Below the pieces are notes generated by a model. The model saw only the letters and a program-made list of their open reading frames with translations, was not told where the DNA came from and searched no databases. From the NCBI GenBank assembly GCA_003561495.1, contig PWWM01000251.1, forward strand, positions 1 through 34,823: 34,823 bases of DNA, read 5' to 3'. Made by a program: the position numbers and the translations under genes. The stretch comes from Gammaproteobacteria bacterium. Its GTDB lineage: Bacteria; Pseudomonadota; Gammaproteobacteria; Xanthomonadales; Wenzhouxiangellaceae. Shown in pieces: positions 33,911 to 34,823 of the stretch (positions are counted from its first letter, which is position 1; each line of letters opens with the position of its first letter).

Positions 33911-34215
33911 CCGAAGTCAGGGTGGACTACACCGAGGCCGACGATCACCCGGCCCTGCCGGGACATTTTCCCGGCCACCCGGTCATCCCCGGCGTGGTCT
34001 TGCTGGGTCGGGTGCATGAGCTGGCCCGCGAGCAACTGGGGTTTTCGTCCGGAGCCAGCCGCTGGCAGCGCATCAAGTTTCTGCGACCGGTCGGGCCCGG
34101 ACAGACCTGCACGATCACCCTGGACGGTGACCGGGAGGCGTTTTCCTTTGTCATTACCACCGACGGGAATCAGCCGGTGGCCCGTGGACAGTGTCGACAT
34201 GTCCCACTGGCGTGA
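33907..34215 (+). CDS. Hotdog-fold 3-hydroxyacyl-ACP dehydratase (ApeI/FabZ-like)
   Basis: 102 residues, a single hotdog domain shorter than FabZ (about 150). PGHFPGHPVIPGVVLL carries the catalytic His20; the partner Glu/Asp that FabZ/FabA have on the following helix is not at the usual place (VVLLGRVHELARE), as in other ApeI-type proteins. RIKFLRPVGPGQTCTITLD is the conserved second strand. Role: dehydration of beta-hydroxyacyl-ACP to build the conjugated double bonds, possibly with a second dehydratase beyond the window. It overlaps the ligase stop by 4 bases and the next start by 17. Confidence 0.85.
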   Translation: MTEVRVDYTEADDHPALPGHFPGHPVIPGVVLLGRVHELAREQLGFSSGASRWQRIKFLRPVGPGQTCTITLDGDREAFSFVITTDGNQPVARGQCRHVPLA

Positions 34216-34823
34216 GCGCCCGGAGGGCGGCAACCGCTTCTGGCTGGCCCTGATTCGCTGGGTCATCCTCAACATCGGGCGCGGTTTCGCCCAGTTCTTC
34301 ATGGTCCCGACCGCGCTGTATTTCTACCTGGTTCGGGGTGTCGAGCGCCGCGCCTCAAAGCGCTGGCTTGAACAGGTCCAGGCGCCGCGCCGCGGCTTTG
34401 TCGGCGTGATCACTCACATCTATACGTTCGCCATCACCATTGTCGACCGGGTGCTGCTGCTGGCCGGTCGCGAGGATGAGCTCGATATCCGCGCCGAAGG
34501 CGTCGATGAACTGATCGAGGTGCTGCGCAATGGCAACGGCGCCCTGCTGCTGGGTTCGCACCTGGGCAGTTTCGAGGCCATTCGAGTGTTCAGCCGCAAA
34601 GCGCCGGAGGAGTGCCGCTACCTCAAGGTGGTCATGGACCGCCAGCAGAACTCGCTGATCACCCGCATGCTCGAGGAGATCAATCCGGACATTCGCGATA
34701 CGGTCATCGATGCCCGCCAGCCCGGTCCGCAGATCATCCTGCAAGCCTCCGAGGCGCTGTCGGAAGGGGCAATGGTGGCCATGCTGGCCGATCGAATCTA
34801 CCGCTCGGAAGCCTCGGTCAAGG
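34199..34823 (+). CDS. LpxL/HtrB-like lysophospholipid acyltransferase, C-terminus cut by the window
   Basis: 208 residues visible from the ATG at 34199, which lies inside the end of the dehydratase gene. An N-terminal hydrophobic segment (about 13-45) anchors it to the inner membrane. The acyltransferase motif is HLGSFE (His121, Glu126) in LLLGSHLGSFEAIR, the HxxxxE form of the LpxL family. DRQQNSLITRMLEEINPD and GAMVAMLADRI are also typical. In aryl polyene clusters these enzymes join the polyene or a fatty acid to a lipid head group. The gene continues past base 34823. Confidence 0.9.
   Translation, partial: MSHWRERPEGGNRFWLALIRWVILNIGRGFAQFFMVPTALYFYLVRGVERRASKRWLEQVQAPRRGFVGVITHIYTFAITIVDRVLLLAGREDELDIRAEGVDELIEVLRNGNGALLLGSHLGSFEAIRVFSRKAPEECRYLKVVMDRQQNSLITRMLEEINPDIRDTVIDARQPGPQIILQASEALSEGAMVAMLADRIYRSEASVK

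Larger units (their letters stand above)
24706..34823. other. Xanthomonadin-type aryl polyene biosynthetic cluster, right part cut off
   Basis: Eleven consecutive genes encode the parts expected for an aryl-polyenyl lipid: aryl starter formation (chorismatase), activation (AMP ligase), carrier (ACP), chain extension (ketosynthase plus cysteine-less partner), dehydration (hotdog enzyme), glycosylation and acylation enzymes, a polytopic membrane protein, and two halogenase-superfamily flavoproteins. The genes lie in three blocks: plus 24706-29150, minus 29151-31479, plus 31669 onward. No ketoreductase, further dehydratase, thioesterase or MMPL/LolA-type export gene is visible, so the cluster should continue to the right. 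The product class is inferred from gene content. Confidence 0.85.

Overview
The window looks like chromosome of a GC-rich free-living gammaproteobacterium. Three things point to the Xanthomonadales/Wenzhouxiangella side of the class: a TrpR/YerC-like regulator directly in front of a complete hisGDCBHAFI operon, a xanthomonadin-type (aryl polyene) pigment cluster with a XanB2-like chorismatase, and GTAG-headed REP hairpins of the kind known from Stenotrophomonas and relatives. This placement is inference; no rRNA or marker gene is present. I see no tRNA, rRNA, CRISPR array, prophage or insertion sequence.

Layout. 1-6662: a secreted subtilisin-like protease cut by the left edge, a YadG/YadH-type ABC exporter on the minus strand, and, divergent from it, a secreted TAP-like alpha/beta hydrolase whose stop codon overlaps the start of a second, NatA/NatB-type ABC exporter. 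6682-9179: a secreted protein of unknown function, a 341-base gap ending in a REP hairpin, and a DUF1295 membrane protein. 9232-12931: glmS, two small minus-strand genes encoding related acidic peptides, and an EamA/DMT permease. 12981-20636: a perfect 29-bp inverted repeat, a palindromic operator-like site, the TrpR-like regulator and eight his genes that together supply the whole histidine pathway, mostly joined by 4-base ATGA overlaps. Two short heptamer-repeat tracts interrupt that compact operon. 20622-24652: a degenerate EAL protein overlapping the tail of hisI, a creatininase-family amidohydrolase, a lipoprotein hydrolase, a small secreted protein, an inverted REP pair and a YdcF/ElyC-type membrane protein, all on the minus strand.

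24706-34823 (runs off the right edge): the xanthomonadin/aryl-polyene-type cluster. The parts visible are a chorismatase that would make hydroxybenzoate from chorismate, an AMP ligase that would load it on a dedicated acyl carrier protein, a ketosynthase with its cysteine-less partner, a hotdog dehydratase, a glycosyltransferase, an LpxL-like acyltransferase, a polytopic COG4648-type membrane protein, and two flavoproteins of the halogenase superfamily. A ketoreductase and the export proteins expected in such clusters are not in view and probably lie to the right.

The items most worth a second look are the two acidic small proteins with a shared motif (11145-11823), the 24-bp palindrome just upstream of the his regulator, the paired heptamer tracts in the his operon, the perfect 29-bp hairpin, and the two divergent halogenase-like enzymes in the pigment cluster.
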